A DNA stretch of 58,505 nucleotides from Bacillus sp. RO2 (GTDB lineage: Bacteria; Bacillota; Bacilli; Bacillales; Bacillaceae_I). Below, piece after piece: positions 1-10,077 of the stretch; positions within the stretch are counted from its first letter, which is position 1, and each line of letters begins with the position of its first letter. The translations under genes and the position numbers were made by a program. The stretch covers positions 1 to 58,505 of the forward strand of contig NZ_JAAXCU010000047.1 of assembly GCF_012911845.1 (NCBI RefSeq), in the 5' to 3' direction. The notes below the pieces were generated by a model that saw only the letters and a list, made by a program, of their open reading frames with translations, was not told where the DNA came from and did no database searches.

Positions 1-155
1 AGTTATCCCAGTCTTACAGGCAGGTTGCCCACGTGTTACTCACCCGTCCGCCGCTGACCTTTCAAAAGCACGCTTTTAAACGGTCCGCTCGACTTGCATG
101 TATTAGGCACGCCGCCAGCGTTCGTCCTTAGCCAGGATCAACCTCTCCAATCAAG
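1..155 (-). rRNA. 16S ribosomal RNA, 5' end only (cut by window edge)
   Basis: The reverse complement reads as the first ~155 nt of a bacterial 16S rRNA: the conserved stretches around the 27F primer site, GACGAACGCTGGCGGCG, the TAATACATGCAAGTCGAGCG block and the GGCGGACGGGTGAGTAACACG block follow in the right order. The mature 5' end is placed near 153-157 by similarity to Bacillus 16S genes. The gene lies downstream of lysS, as an rrn operon does in B. subtilis. Two bases differ from the near-universal 27F sequence (T to G and C to A, about E. coli positions 12 and 25); see findings. Confidence 0.97.
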
Positions 156-300
156 AGTCTGAGCTTTTGCTCAAAATTTGCTAGCTTGTGTTACTTAAAT
201 TCATTTTGTCGTGTTCCGTAGAACCTACGTTATGACGCTGTTGTTTTGTTTAGTTTTCAAAGATCATTTACTCTGTCGTCTCTCTCAAGGCGACTTTATT

Positions 301-329
301 ATCTTATCAAATCAATCAGTTTGTGTCAA
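301..329 (-). promoter_or_regulatory. rRNA operon promoter P2 (proximal)
   Basis: On minus, TTGACA (324-329) and TAAGAT (301-306) are separated by exactly 17 bp, about 145 bp before the 16S gene. The leader that follows contains GATCTTTGAAAACTAAACAA (about 247-266), the stretch typically seen before Bacillus 16S genes, and a short GAGC/GCTC hairpin near 160-172. Confidence 0.8.
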
Positions 330-386
330 CAACTTTTTTCAATTCTTTTTTTAGAAGAAACGATGTCGTTTGTGACAACGAATATT

Positions 387-415
387 AATATACCATCGCT
401 AGAATACAAAGGCAA
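387..415 (-). promoter_or_regulatory. rRNA operon promoter P1 (distal)
   Basis: On minus, TTGCCT (410-415) and TATATT (387-392) have a 17-bp spacer, about 86 bp upstream of P2. Tandem SigA promoters are the usual arrangement for Bacillus rrn operons. I see no gene between lysS and the rRNA; the rest of 330-520 is AT-rich upstream sequence. Confidence 0.65.
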
Positions 416-521
416 TAGGTTTTTTCGATTATTTTCGTTAAATGATAATGTTGTAATAGTCTCATTATTCAGTGTGCCTTTTTGCTCTTTTTCTAAAACT
501 CCTTTTATTCTTTCTCTAAAC

Positions 522-559
522 TAAAAAACGCCGCACTGCTTATTCTACAGTGCGGCGTT
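522..559 (-). terminator. Rho-independent terminator of lysS
   Basis: A 12-bp GC-rich stem (AACGCCGCACTG pairing with CAGTGCGGCGTT) with a 9-nt loop is followed on minus by a T run. It begins 11 bp after the lysS stop codon. Confidence 0.92.
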
Positions 560-570
560 ACATTTTAAAA

Positions 571-2076
<1,506 letters not shown>

Positions 2077-2150
2077 CTAGTAATTTATCTACTCATTTAT
2101 GTAGCAGCTTTTCTTTTATCTATCATATAGACTTTCCAACTATAAATAAA

Positions 2151-2183
2151 GCTAAAACTGCCAGTAACAACTTACTGGCAGTT
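2151..2183 (-). terminator. Probable terminator after dusB
   Basis: AACTGCCAGTAA pairs perfectly with TTACTGGCAGTT across a 4-nt loop, followed on minus by only TTTT. It would end the long pab-fol-dusB transcript before lysS. Confidence 0.65.
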
Positions 2184-2219
2184 CGATAGTGTTTTTGAGG
2201 TACAGTCGCCTAGCGTAGT

Positions 2220-3221
2220 TTAGATCGCTTGAGAAGTCATTGCTTCTTTTTCCTCAGACTCTTCTACAAGGTTATCAAGCAAACTTACAAGATCCATTCT
2301 TGTGTTGCATTCATTAATAGAGTTACGTACTATTGCGTTGCCGCGGATGCCTTTTAGGTACCACGCTGTATGTTTGCGCATTTCGCGCACTGCTGTATTT
2401 TCTCCTTTAAGGTCGATAAGACGATCAAGGTGCAGCTTACATACGTCCATTTTTTCACGTACAGATGGTTCCCCAACAAGCTTTCCTGTTTCCAAGTACT
2501 GTACCGTACTATAGATCATCCATGGGTTTCCGAGTGCCGCGCGACCAATCATGACACCGTCCACTCCCGTTTCCTCAAGCATTCTTTTTGCATCTTGAGG
2601 AGTTTGAACGTCTCCGTTTCCGATGACAGGAATGTTAACAGATTCTTTTACCTGCTTAATGATGTCCCAGTCTGCATGTCCCTCATACATTTGTACTCTA
2701 GTACGACCATGTACGGCTACCGCTTGCCCGCCTGCGCGTTCAACGGCACGGGCATTTTCAATGGCAAAGATGTGATCTTCGTCCCAGCCTGTCCGCATTT
2801 TAACCGTGACCGGCTTGTCGACTGCATCAACAACAGCTGCTACCATCTCATAAATTTTGTTCGGATCAAGCAGCCATTTGGCACCTGCGTCACACTTGAC
2901 GATCTTTGGTACCGGGCATCCCATATTAATATCAATAATGTCTGCTGTTGTGTTTTTGTCCACAAATTTTGCCGCTTCGACAAGCGTATCTTTCTCGCCT
3001 CCGAAGATTTGCAGGCTAAGCGGTTTTTCGCGCTCATCAATATAAAGCATACCCATCGTTTTAGCATTTTTATAGAGGATCGCTTTGTCACTTACCATCT
3101 CGGCACAGACAAGGCCCGCTCCGAATTCTTTCACCGTCAGACGGAACGCGGCATTACAAACTCCAGCCATCGGCGCTAAGACCACTTGGTTTTTCATGTT
3201 GATATTGCCGATTTTTAACAT
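2220..3221 (-). CDS. dusB: tRNA-dihydrouridine synthase B
   Basis: This flavoenzyme reduces specific uridines in tRNA to dihydrouridine. The 333-residue protein has the Dus TIM-barrel signature: LAPMAGV near residue 15, MGCPVPK with the catalytic cysteine at about residue 102, VHGRTR, IGNGDV and the phosphate-binding GVMIGRAALGNPW. It is the last gene of the folate operon; its ATG overlaps the yazB stop codon as TAATG, so translation is probably coupled. It corresponds to B. subtilis yacF/dusB. Confidence 0.95.
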   Translation of the reverse strand: MLKIGNINMKNQVVLAPMAGVCNAAFRLTVKEFGAGLVCAEMVSDKAILYKNAKTMGMLYIDEREKPLSLQIFGGEKDTLVEAAKFVDKNTTADIIDINMGCPVPKIVKCDAGAKWLLDPNKIYEMVAAVVDAVDKPVTVKMRTGWDEDHIFAIENARAVERAGGQAVAVHGRTRVQMYEGHADWDIIKQVKESVNIPVIGNGDVQTPQDAKRMLEETGVDGVMIGRAALGNPWMIYSTVQYLETGKLVGEPSVREKMDVCKLHLDRLIDLKGENTAVREMRKHTAWYLKGIRGNAIVRNSINECNTRMDLVSLLDNLVEESEEKEAMTSQAI

Positions 3222-3451
3222 TAGTTGTTGACCTCCTCCCTTTTTAGTTCTGGTGGTTCGAGTTCCTTAACCGTAATATTTAGTTCATCGGCAATCGACT
3301 GAACTAATTCTTGTGAGGGAACGCGGTTTCCTCGTTCAACCTCTCCTAAAACAGAGACTGATATATGAAGATTCTTCGCAAATGATTCTTGGGTATATCC
3401 TTTCAGCTTTCGGTAAGCCCGGATACGTCTTCCCCACTTCTCGGCTTCCAT
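3221..3451 (-). CDS. yazB: Small XRE-family helix-turn-helix protein YazB
   Basis: A 76-residue protein that is little more than a Cro/C1-type HTH: YTQESFAKNLHISVSVLGEVERG (about residues 19-41) is the recognition unit, followed by a short acidic tail. It sits between folK and dusB as in B. subtilis; the target is unknown. The ATG at 3451 is backed by AAGGGG 7 nt upstream and lies inside the 3' end of folK, overlapping it by 49 bp in another frame. A role in regulating the folate operon is only an inference from position. Confidence 0.88.
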   Translation of the reverse strand: MEAEKWGRRIRAYRKLKGYTQESFAKNLHISVSVLGEVERGNRVPSQELVQSIADELNITVKELEPPELKREEVNN

Positions 3452-3921
3452 ACATGTACCCCTTCTCTATCTTGTTGTGCAAGTAGTTCTTTTCTATCTA
3501 TCTCTATGGGCAGATCATTATTTTCCGCGATCTCCATTAAAGGAACAAAAACAAAAGCTCTTTCCCACATTCTTGGATGCGGGATAATAAGCTCTTCTGT
3601 TTCAATATTTTCTTGGTTATACAATAAAATGTCAAGGTCTAAAGTACGCGGACCCCATCGCACTTCTCTTTTCCTGCCAAAAAGATGCTCAAATCCTTGT
3701 AATACCTTTAATAAATCAACAGATGTCAAATGAGTTTTTACTTTAATTACCATATTTAAAAACTTGTCCTGTTCTGTATAGCCGACAGGATCTGTTTCGT
3801 AGATGGATGATTCCTTCTCTACTATTATCTTGTCATGTTGATGGATTTTGTCTACTGCATCCTGAAGGTACCGGGCACGGTTTCCTTGATTGGACCCCAA
3901 GGCAATATAGGCTGTATTCAT
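3403..3921 (-). CDS. folK: 2-amino-4-hydroxy-6-hydroxymethyldihydropteridine pyrophosphokinase (HPPK)
   Basis: It transfers pyrophosphate from ATP to 6-hydroxymethyl-7,8-dihydropterin, giving the substrate of FolP. Seen in the 172-residue product: the N-terminal IALGSNQGNR loop, the pterin/ATP-binding RWGPRTLDLDILLY with the two metal-binding aspartates (about residues 89-102), and PHPRMWERAFVFVPL. Its ATG shares one base with the folB stop codon, so the two are translationally coupled. Length is typical of the family. Confidence 0.96.
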   Translation of the reverse strand: MNTAYIALGSNQGNRARYLQDAVDKIHQHDKIIVEKESSIYETDPVGYTEQDKFLNMVIKVKTHLTSVDLLKVLQGFEHLFGRKREVRWGPRTLDLDILLYNQENIETEELIIPHPRMWERAFVFVPLMEIAENNDLPIEIDRKELLAQQDREGVHVWKPRSGEDVSGLTES

Positions 3922-4283
3922 TAGGATCGGCCCCTCGTAATTTCTACTGCGACAGATTCATAATGTCCAGGGATTGGAGGATCCGGCTTGATGGCTTTGA
4001 TGGTACAACTTTTAATCCGTTCAAAGGATGACAAAATCTCCTCTGCGATTCTCTCCGCAACGGTTTCGACTAATTTATGCGTTTCACCCTCCACTACTTT
4101 TTTACATGTATTATAGAGGTCCGCATAATTGACGGATTGTGTTAGATCATCGGATTTACCTGCTTTGGATAGATCAAGTTCCACTATCAGATCAATTATA
4201 AACCGTTGGCCGAGTTTTGTTTCTTCTGGAAAAACGCCATGGTATCCGTAGAATTTCATCTGATTTACATATATCTTATCGAT
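3921..4283 (-). CDS. folB: Dihydroneopterin aldolase, probably starting at an AUC codon
   Basis: It cleaves 7,8-dihydroneopterin to 6-hydroxymethyl-dihydropterin, the FolK substrate. KFYGYHGVFPEE, KLGQRF and the C-terminal IKPDPPIPGHYESVAVEI are family hallmarks. The start is unusual. The ribosome binding site AAGGAGGG lies 6-8 nt before ATC at 4281-4283, exactly where homologues begin (M-D-K-x-Y-V; here I-D-K-I-Y-V), giving the expected 120 residues. The in-frame ATGs at 4301 and 4313 would add 6 or 10 residues; the 4301 ATG lies directly against the Shine-Dalgarno sequence and neither has a good site of its own. The start overlaps the folP stop. I therefore call an AUC start; if wrong, the gene begins at 4301. 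Confidence 0.85.
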   Translation of the reverse strand: MDKIYVNQMKFYGYHGVFPEETKLGQRFIIDLIVELDLSKAGKSDDLTQSVNYADLYNTCKKVVEGETHKLVETVAERIAEEILSSFERIKSCTIKAIKPDPPIPGHYESVAVEITRGRS

Positions 4284-5130
4284 AGGAAAGCCCTCCTTCA
4301 TAAAGCATCGCATCCATCATTTTCGCCATACGCGCAATCTCTTTTACATCATGTACACGGACAATGTGGCAGCCTTTCTGTATGCCAAGACACACCGTAG
4401 CCCCGGTCCCTTCCATTCTCTCCTCCGCCGGAAGATCTAACACATGGCCGATAAACCTTTTTCTAGACGTACCAAGGAGAAGTGGGTAACCAAGCGTATG
4501 GAAGTGCTCAAGCTTTTGCATCACTTTGATATTGTCTTCATATGTTTTAGCAAACCCTATCCCCGGGTCCAAGATAATGTTTTCATCCTTCACCCCGGCA
4601 AGTTTGACCAATGTAATACTCTCAAACAAGTCACTGATCATATCCGGAATCAATTGGTGATAGTCCCGCTCTTTCCGATTTTGCATAAGTATGATCGGTA
4701 CTTGAAGCTCCGCTGCAACAGAAGGCATATCAAGGTCTCCCTTAGCCCCCCATACGTCATTGATGATATGGGCCCCTGCCTGAATTGCCTGCCTTGCCAC
4801 TTCTGCTTTATAGGTGTCAATGGATATGGGCACTTGCACTTCCTTTGATATTGCTTGGATAACTGGAATGACCCGCTCCAGCTCCATTTCCAGACTCACC
4901 TTCTCCGCACCGGGCCTAGTCGATTCCCCGCCTATATCAAGGATGTCGGCCCCTTGTTCGACGAGTTCCTTAGCACGCAAGACTGCCATTTCCACTTCGT
5001 TGTATTTGCCTCCATCGGAAAAAGAATCTGGCGTGGCATTCAAGATCCCCATTATTAAGGTTCTTTCACCCAGCGGCAAGTTATATGGTCCACATATCAG
5101 CTTCGTTTGATATAAGTTTGTATTTCCCAT
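4276..5130 (-). CDS. folP: Dihydropteroate synthase (sulfonamide target)
   Basis: It condenses pABA with dihydropterin pyrophosphate to give dihydropteroate. The 284-residue TIM barrel shows GILNATPDSFSDGG (about residues 28-41), DIGGESTRPGA, DPGIGFAKT and TSRKRFIG, the pterin-, pABA- and phosphate-binding loops. It overlaps the end of pabC by 50 bp and the beginning of folB by 8 bp. Nothing in the sulfonamide-contacting loops looks unusual, though resistance cannot be judged by eye. It is called sul in older B. subtilis literature. Confidence 0.97.
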   Translation of the reverse strand: MGNTNLYQTKLICGPYNLPLGERTLIMGILNATPDSFSDGGKYNEVEMAVLRAKELVEQGADILDIGGESTRPGAEKVSLEMELERVIPVIQAISKEVQVPISIDTYKAEVARQAIQAGAHIINDVWGAKGDLDMPSVAAELQVPIILMQNRKERDYHQLIPDMISDLFESITLVKLAGVKDENIILDPGIGFAKTYEDNIKVMQKLEHFHTLGYPLLLGTSRKRFIGHVLDLPAEERMEGTGATVCLGIQKGCHIVRVHDVKEIARMAKMMDAMLYEGGLSYR

Positions 5131-6004
5131 TTTTCCAATCTACCTTCTTTACCTGTTGATAGGTCATCAATTGCTGTTCTGTACTCTGTTTATATAAATC
5201 TTTGAGACAAGTGAGCCAAGATGTCTCAACCATAGGGAATACTGTGTCATCAAGTTTATTGATTCTTATTATTTCCTGGGTGGAGTTGGTGACGAATACC
5301 TCATCCGCTCCCAGAAGGTCCTCTAGGGGGAACTCCCCTTCTTTCACTTCCAGGTTGAGAAGAGCGCATAAATGCAGAATGAACTTTCTGGTCACTCCAT
5401 TTAGAATGCCTGTTGAAATGCTCGGGGTATAGACCGTGTCCCCTTTTATCCAAAAAATATTGGAAACAAGTCCTTCTGCCACAAAGCCTTCCTGTGTAAG
5501 AAAGATCCCCTCTACATCCAGCTGAGTCCCTAACTCCCTTTTACCTAAAAGATTATTTAAATAGTGGTGAGACTTTAACCTCGTATCACCTTCTGGTGTA
5601 TTGCGTCTCCGCTTTAAAATTACAGCATGTTTACTCGCTGTATTGTGTTCAGGTACAGGCCTTGTAAATAACAACAAGGACGGGGCCCGGTAAGTCTCTG
5701 TGGGAAGCCCCCAGTTACTGATGCCGGCTGTAACATTGAGCCGGATTACACCATCCGTTAAATCGTTTTTCTCTAATGCTTCTGTTACCAATTTATATAA
5801 CTGCTCATCTGAATGGTCCCACTCTATATAGACCGACTCTAACCCGTCCCTTAAACGTTTCATGTGATCGTGAAACAAGAACGGGATGCCGTAATACGTA
5901 CGGAACGTTTCAAAAAGCCCCACCCCGTATAGAAAACCATGGTCCATAACCGAAACATTTGTCTCTTCTATCGGCTGCCAGCTTCCGTCTTTATAAACAA
6001 TCAT
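5081..6004 (-). CDS. pabC: 4-amino-4-deoxychorismate lyase
   Basis: A PLP enzyme of fold type IV that releases pyruvate from aminodeoxychorismate to give p-aminobenzoate. MDHGFLYGVGLFETFRTYYG (about residues 20-39) is the family N-terminal signature; LKSHHYLNNLLGKREL holds the Schiff-base lysine, and VTNSTQEIIRI is the C-terminal cofactor loop. Members are hard to separate from D-amino-acid and branched-chain aminotransferases by sequence alone, but its place directly after pabB and pabA settles the role. One base separates it from pabA, so coupling is likely. Confidence 0.93.
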   Translation of the reverse strand: MIVYKDGSWQPIEETNVSVMDHGFLYGVGLFETFRTYYGIPFLFHDHMKRLRDGLESVYIEWDHSDEQLYKLVTEALEKNDLTDGVIRLNVTAGISNWGLPTETYRAPSLLLFTRPVPEHNTASKHAVILKRRRNTPEGDTRLKSHHYLNNLLGKRELGTQLDVEGIFLTQEGFVAEGLVSNIFWIKGDTVYTPSISTGILNGVTRKFILHLCALLNLEVKEGEFPLEDLLGADEVFVTNSTQEIIRINKLDDTVFPMVETSWLTCLKDLYKQSTEQQLMTYQQVKKVDWKNGKYKLISNEADMWTI

Positions 6005-6005
6005 G

Positions 6006-6587
6006 TTATACCTTTTTGGTAGAGTAGGTTGAGATGAAGTTGCGCAATAATTCTTTACCTACGGAGGTCATGATGGATTCCGGATGAAATTGAACTCCTT
6101 CGATTGGCAGCTCTTTGTGGCGGATGGCCATTATCTCATCCTGATCTGTCCATGCTGTTATTTCAAAGCACTCCGGAAGGGTTTCCTTTTTCACAATTAA
6201 AGAATGGTATCTTGTCGCAACAAATGGATTTGCCAAGGTACGGAAAATTGTCTTCCCGTCATGATGCATCTCAGATGTCTTGCCATGCATCAATCTTTCC
6301 GCCTGTATCACGTCTCCACCAAACACTTGGGCAATCGATTGATGTCCAAGGCATACTCCAAAGATTGGTTTCTTACCGGCAAAATGCTTGATTACTTCTA
6401 AACTAATTCCTGCCTCATTCGGCGAACAAGGTCCAGGAGATATCATTAAAAACTCTGGATTAAGCGCTTCTATCTCCTCAATGGTAATTTCGTCGTTTCG
6501 CTTTACCACTAATTCCTCTCCAAGCTCTCCTAAATATTGCACCAAGTTGTACGTAAATGAATCATAATTATCAATCATTAAAATCAT
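6006..6587 (-). CDS. pabA: Aminodeoxychorismate/anthranilate synthase glutamine amidotransferase subunit
   Basis: It supplies ammonia from glutamine to PabB for aminodeoxychorismate synthesis. The 193-residue class I amidotransferase has ISPGPCSP, the nucleophile motif GVCLGHQ (cysteine near residue 79) and the His-Glu part of the triad in QFHPES. In B. subtilis this subunit also serves anthranilate synthase (hence trpG) because the trp operon lacks its own; the same may hold here but cannot be tested in this window. It overlaps the pabB stop by 4 bp (ATGA). Confidence 0.95.
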   Translation of the reverse strand: MILMIDNYDSFTYNLVQYLGELGEELVVKRNDEITIEEIEALNPEFLMISPGPCSPNEAGISLEVIKHFAGKKPIFGVCLGHQSIAQVFGGDVIQAERLMHGKTSEMHHDGKTIFRTLANPFVATRYHSLIVKKETLPECFEITAWTDQDEIMAIRHKELPIEGVQFHPESIMTSVGKELLRNFISTYSTKKV

Positions 6588-8041
6588 ACTCTCACCTCTG
6601 CTCGTTTTTTTAACTCTTCTTCACTCAGCTCTTTCGCTTTCCATAAGGCTGCGGCTTTCTTTAAAGATTCCTTATATTCCCGCTTCGGCACAGAATCAAT
6701 GACCACTCCAGCACCGGCCTGTACATAAGCCATTCCGTCTTTAGCAATCATTGTTCGGATGGAGATATTCAATTCCATCTCTCCATCATAGCCAATCCAC
6801 CCTATGGAACCAGTATATACAGAACGTCTTACCGGCTCAAGTTCTTCTATGATCTCCATTGTCCTAACCTTGGGAGCACCTGTTATCGTACCGCCGGGGA
6901 AAGTCGCCTCGATGATATCAGAAATATTCTTTCCTTCTTTCAATTTCCCCTGAACATTGGAGACAATGTGCATGACATGCGAATATTTTTCGATAGCCAT
7001 GAACTCATTCACTTCTACCGTGCCGTACTCACAGACCCGGCCCAGGTCATTCCGCTCCAGGTCCACTAGCATGACATGTTCGGCACGCTCTTTTTCATTA
7101 TCAATCAGCTCTTGTGCAAGCTTGAGGTCCTCTTCGTCCGTCTTGCCACGGGATCTGGTCCCTGCAATTGGCCGCGTACTTACCATATCTCCTTTTTTCT
7201 TAACTAAAAGTTCCGGGGAACCGCTGACCAGCTGGAAATCAGGAAACTGCAAATACCCCATATATGGTGAAGGGTTAATCTTTCTCAAAGAGGAGTATAC
7301 TTCCATCGGATGAGTCATGAGTGGCTCTGCCTGTCTGACAGAAAGATTCACCTGAAAAACATCACCTTGTGCTATATATGCTTGAACCTTTTTCACAGCT
7401 TTTATGAAGTCCTCTTCTGTAAAAGAGACCTCTCTGTTTTCTATAGGTTGTCTTTCTGATGTATAGGGATAGCTAGATTCTTCCACTGGCTGTTCCCATT
7501 GCTTTTTATATTGCTCGAGTCGTGCTTTGGCGGTCCCTTCTTGTCCTTCACGAGAATGGCTAATTAAATAAAGCACGCTCTCTTGCTTGTCATATACGAA
7601 CACATCATCAAATAACAAAAAGTAAAGATCAGGCAAGGCCAAGTCATCCTCTGCTATTTCCGATAAACGCTCAATGTATCTGACACAATCATAGGTCAAA
7701 TAGCCAATTGCTCCTCCTGTAAAGTCAGGGAAACCTTGTAGTTTCTGAATAGATCGCTCAGAAATGATTTCTTGTAATGAAGATAAAGGATTGCCACTTC
7801 TCTTTTCCTTTTTCCCATCGTGATAGTCAATGTGCAGCTCTTGTCCTTTCCCTTGAATAGAGGCAATTGGGTCGAGCCCGATAATATGGTATCTCCCCCC
7901 ACGTCCACTCTCCAAAAGGACATGATAAGGCTTGTCCTTTGCAAGTGCTTTATATTTTTTAAACCATTGATCTTCATTTAACGTTAGCTTAATTCCTACA
8001 GGCACCTTTTGCATTCTTGCTGTCACGCTCCTAAATTGCAT
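6584..8041 (-). CDS. pabB: Aminodeoxychorismate synthase component I
   Basis: It aminates chorismate to 4-amino-4-deoxychorismate with PabA. The 485-residue protein has the anthranilate synthase I N-terminal domain ([17 protein letters not shown] near residue 42) and the chorismate-binding domain with [36 protein letters not shown] and [10 protein letters not shown], the last pointing to PabB/TrpE function. The ATG at 8041 has AAGGG 5 nt upstream; a later ATG at residue 10 is possible. It is first of the overlapping run pabB-pabA-pabC-folP-folB-folK-yazB-dusB. I see no clear promoter in the 88 bp upstream. Confidence 0.95.
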   Translation of the reverse strand: MQFRSVTARMQKVPVGIKLTLNEDQWFKKYKALAKDKPYHVLLESGRGGRYHIIGLDPIASIQGKGQELHIDYHDGKKEKRSGNPLSSLQEIISERSIQKLQGFPDFTGGAIGYLTYDCVRYIERLSEIAEDDLALPDLYFLLFDDVFVYDKQESVLYLISHSREGQEGTAKARLEQYKKQWEQPVEESSYPYTSERQPIENREVSFTEEDFIKAVKKVQAYIAQGDVFQVNLSVRQAEPLMTHPMEVYSSLRKINPSPYMGYLQFPDFQLVSGSPELLVKKKGDMVSTRPIAGTRSRGKTDEEDLKLAQELIDNEKERAEHVMLVDLERNDLGRVCEYGTVEVNEFMAIEKYSHVMHIVSNVQGKLKEGKNISDIIEATFPGGTITGAPKVRTMEIIEELEPVRRSVYTGSIGWIGYDGEMELNISIRTMIAKDGMAYVQAGAGVVIDSVPKREYKESLKKAAALWKAKELSEEELKKRAEVRV

Positions 8042-8083
8042 ACTACCCTTATATTACATGAAAATTACACTCGGATGCACGAT

Positions 8084-8120
8084 AAAAGAAAAGGGAAACA
8101 GTTCAACAGACTGTTCCCCT
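8084..8120 (-). terminator. Rho-independent terminator of cysK
   Basis: On minus GGGGAACAG pairs with CTGTTTCCC across a 9-nt loop, followed by TTTTCTTTT. It lies 10 bp after the cysK stop and separates cysK from the pab operon. Confidence 0.92.
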
Positions 8121-8129
8121 TAAGATAAC

Positions 8130-9056
8130 CTATTCTTCAAATTGATATAATGGTGTACTCAAATAGCGTTCCCCATTACTAGGGATAATTGCCAGCACCT
8201 TTTTGCCTTTTCCTAGCTCCTTAGCCACTTGCAGTGCCGCAGAAATGGCAGCGCCGGAAGAAATACCCCCAAGCAAGCCTTCACGTTTAGCGGCAAGGCG
8301 TGCATATTCAAATGCCTCTTCATTTTTCACTGTGATAATTTGATCGTAAATGTTTGTATCTAAAATTGAAGGTACAAACCCTGCACCAATTCCTTGAATT
8401 TTGTGGGGGCCTGGTTTTCCACCAGAAAGCACCGGGGAATCCGCAGGCTCTATAGCTACTATCTTAATTCCTGGGAATGCCTCCTTTAAGACCTCCCCAG
8501 CACCTGTTATAGTACCGCCTGTTCCGATACCGGAAACAAAGGCATCCAGACCGCCGCTGAATTGTTTTACAATTTCTCTGCCTGTCGTGTTACGGTGAAT
8601 TTCAGGATTTGCCGGATTATTGAATTGCTGCGGCATGAACAACCCTTTTTCTTTTGCCAATTCTTCCGCTTTTCTAATCGCCCCACCCATGCCTTCCGGA
8701 CCAGGTGTAAGCACTAATTCTGCTCCATATGCACGGAGGAGATTTCTTCTCTCCAAACTCATCGTCTCAGGCATGACCAAGATAGCCTTAAGTCCTTTAG
8801 CTGCCGCAATCATTGCGAGACCAATTCCGGTGTTTCCACTTGTTGGCTCGATAATGGTGTCGCCTTCTTTTAACTTGCCGTCTTCAATAGCAGCGTCAAT
8901 CATCGCTAGGGCGATACGATCCTTTACACTGCTGCCAGGATTCATAAATTCAAGCTTCAGATACACATCTGCCATGTCTTCTTCTACAATTCGATTTAGC
9001 TTTACGACGGGAGTATTCCCGACTAACTCATCAATAGAATTTGCTACTCGTACCAT
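8130..9056 (-). CDS. cysK: Cysteine synthase A (O-acetylserine sulfhydrylase)
   Basis: This PLP enzyme makes cysteine from O-acetylserine and sulfide. In the 308-residue protein, [11 protein letters not shown] carries the PLP lysine (about residue 45), [13 protein letters not shown] is the substrate-binding loop and [10 protein letters not shown] the phosphate-binding loop. In B. subtilis CysK also holds the repressor CymR, which I cannot infer here from sequence. It is monocistronic: its own promoter lies upstream and a terminator downstream. GGGGG occurs 8-12 nt before the ATG. Confidence 0.97.
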   Translation of the reverse strand: MVRVANSIDELVGNTPVVKLNRIVEEDMADVYLKLEFMNPGSSVKDRIALAMIDAAIEDGKLKEGDTIIEPTSGNTGIGLAMIAAAKGLKAILVMPETMSLERRNLLRAYGAELVLTPGPEGMGGAIRKAEELAKEKGLFMPQQFNNPANPEIHRNTTGREIVKQFSGGLDAFVSGIGTGGTITGAGEVLKEAFPGIKIVAIEPADSPVLSGGKPGPHKIQGIGAGFVPSILDTNIYDQIITVKNEEAFEYARLAAKREGLLGGISSGAAISAALQVAKELGKGKKVLAIIPSNGERYLSTPLYQFEE

Positions 9057-9095
9057 TTATTTTTCCCCCTGCCTCTAAAACTTAGTGTTTTTGTC

Positions 9096-9135
9096 GGATT
9101 AATCCCATTTAACACCATTAAATCTGAATTGTCAA
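9096..9135 (-). promoter_or_regulatory. cysK promoter and small palindrome
   Basis: On minus TTGACA (9130-9135) and TTAAAT (9107-9112) are 17 bp apart. Just downstream, at the likely start of transcription, lies a perfect 10-bp palindrome GGATTAATCC (9096-9105). It could be an operator, for example for CymR, but it is not a convincing match to the CymR motif I remember. Confidence 0.65.
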
Positions 9136-9150
9136 TTTATTTGGTTCGAC

Positions 9151-10068
9151 CTATTGTGCAGAAGGAAGGTTCCACTCCACACCCACTTCGTCCCAGAATA
9201 TCGAGGCATCCACCGAACCGTCCATGTGTTCCATTGCAAGATGTCGTCGAATCTGATCTTTTACTTCTTCAAAGGAATATGTGACTCCGTCCATTTTTTC
9301 ATGAAGGTAGATGATTGCATACTTTCCGTCAACAGAAATGGGATCGCTCCACGACTTTTCTTTTAGGTTTGCAGCTTCTGTCATATAGACTGTTGGATAG
9401 ACTTGCGATTCATGTGTTAAAAATCCAAGGTCTCCTCCTTGATTTGCCGTCAACTCATCCGTTGAAACTTCCATTGCAAGAGACGTAAAATTGGATCCAT
9501 CTTTTAGTTCCTTTACAACAGTTTCCGCCTCGTCCTTGGTCTCTACAATAATATGTGAGAGATGAAAAGAATCCTCAATCGTATATAGCTGCTTATTTTC
9601 TTGATAATAACTTTGCAATTCCGTTTCAGGTATCGTGACATCTTTAACAAGTAATTCTTCAAGCAATAAGCTAGAACGAATCTGTTCCTTCACAAGCTCT
9701 TCAGAAGTATTTGTATGCATAGGAGAACGGCTGTACATCGTTTTAATCATTTTCCATTCTCTGTCGACCGACTGTTCCGATACTGTCACCTTGTATTTCT
9801 TCGCAATTTGCTTAACCACTTCATTATTGACCATTTTCGTCAGCATTTCCTGTCCATACATGCCTTCAAGTTCCTCTAACATATCTTTCCTCGTGATGAC
9901 GGTATCTCCAACTGTTGCAACAATATTGGCTTGACCATTGACAAAAGCTGCCTCTTTTAACGAGAAGCTCTGTTTTACCACTACAGCTAGAGTGAGACAA
10001 TTAATAATCACAAGACCAAAAATGATATTCCATACCCACTTTTGTTTTAATCTCCGCTTTTGGTTCAT
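9151..10068 (-). CDS. yacD: Membrane-anchored parvulin-type peptidyl-prolyl isomerase (YacD)
   Basis: A PrsA/SurA-like foldase predicted to act outside the membrane. The 305-residue protein starts with a basic patch and one hydrophobic segment (about residues 12-30), followed by a SurA-like N-terminal domain and a parvulin domain (about residues 160-270) with HLSHIIVETKDEAE and GGDLGFL. There is no good lipobox, so it seems anchored by the transmembrane segment and not by a lipid as PrsA is. It lies 9 bp after hslO and is probably cotranscribed with coaX-hslO. Substrates are unknown. Confidence 0.85.
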   Translation of the reverse strand: MNQKRRLKQKWVWNIIFGLVIINCLTLAVVVKQSFSLKEAAFVNGQANIVATVGDTVITRKDMLEELEGMYGQEMLTKMVNNEVVKQIAKKYKVTVSEQSVDREWKMIKTMYSRSPMHTNTSEELVKEQIRSSLLLEELLVKDVTIPETELQSYYQENKQLYTIEDSFHLSHIIVETKDEAETVVKELKDGSNFTSLAMEVSTDELTANQGGDLGFLTHESQVYPTVYMTEAANLKEKSWSDPISVDGKYAIIYLHEKMDGVTYSFEEVKDQIRRHLAMEHMDGSVDASIFWDEVGVEWNLPSAQ

Positions 10069-10077
10069 ATGTGCCCC

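Noticed and set aside
246-524. 92-residue open frame on plus beside the 16S gene
   Set aside because: It overlaps the rRNA promoters and the lysS terminator; AT-rich low-complexity peptide.
2370-3179. 269-residue open frame on plus opposite dusB
   Set aside because: Antisense shadow of a well-conserved gene; no start signals and no recognisable domain.
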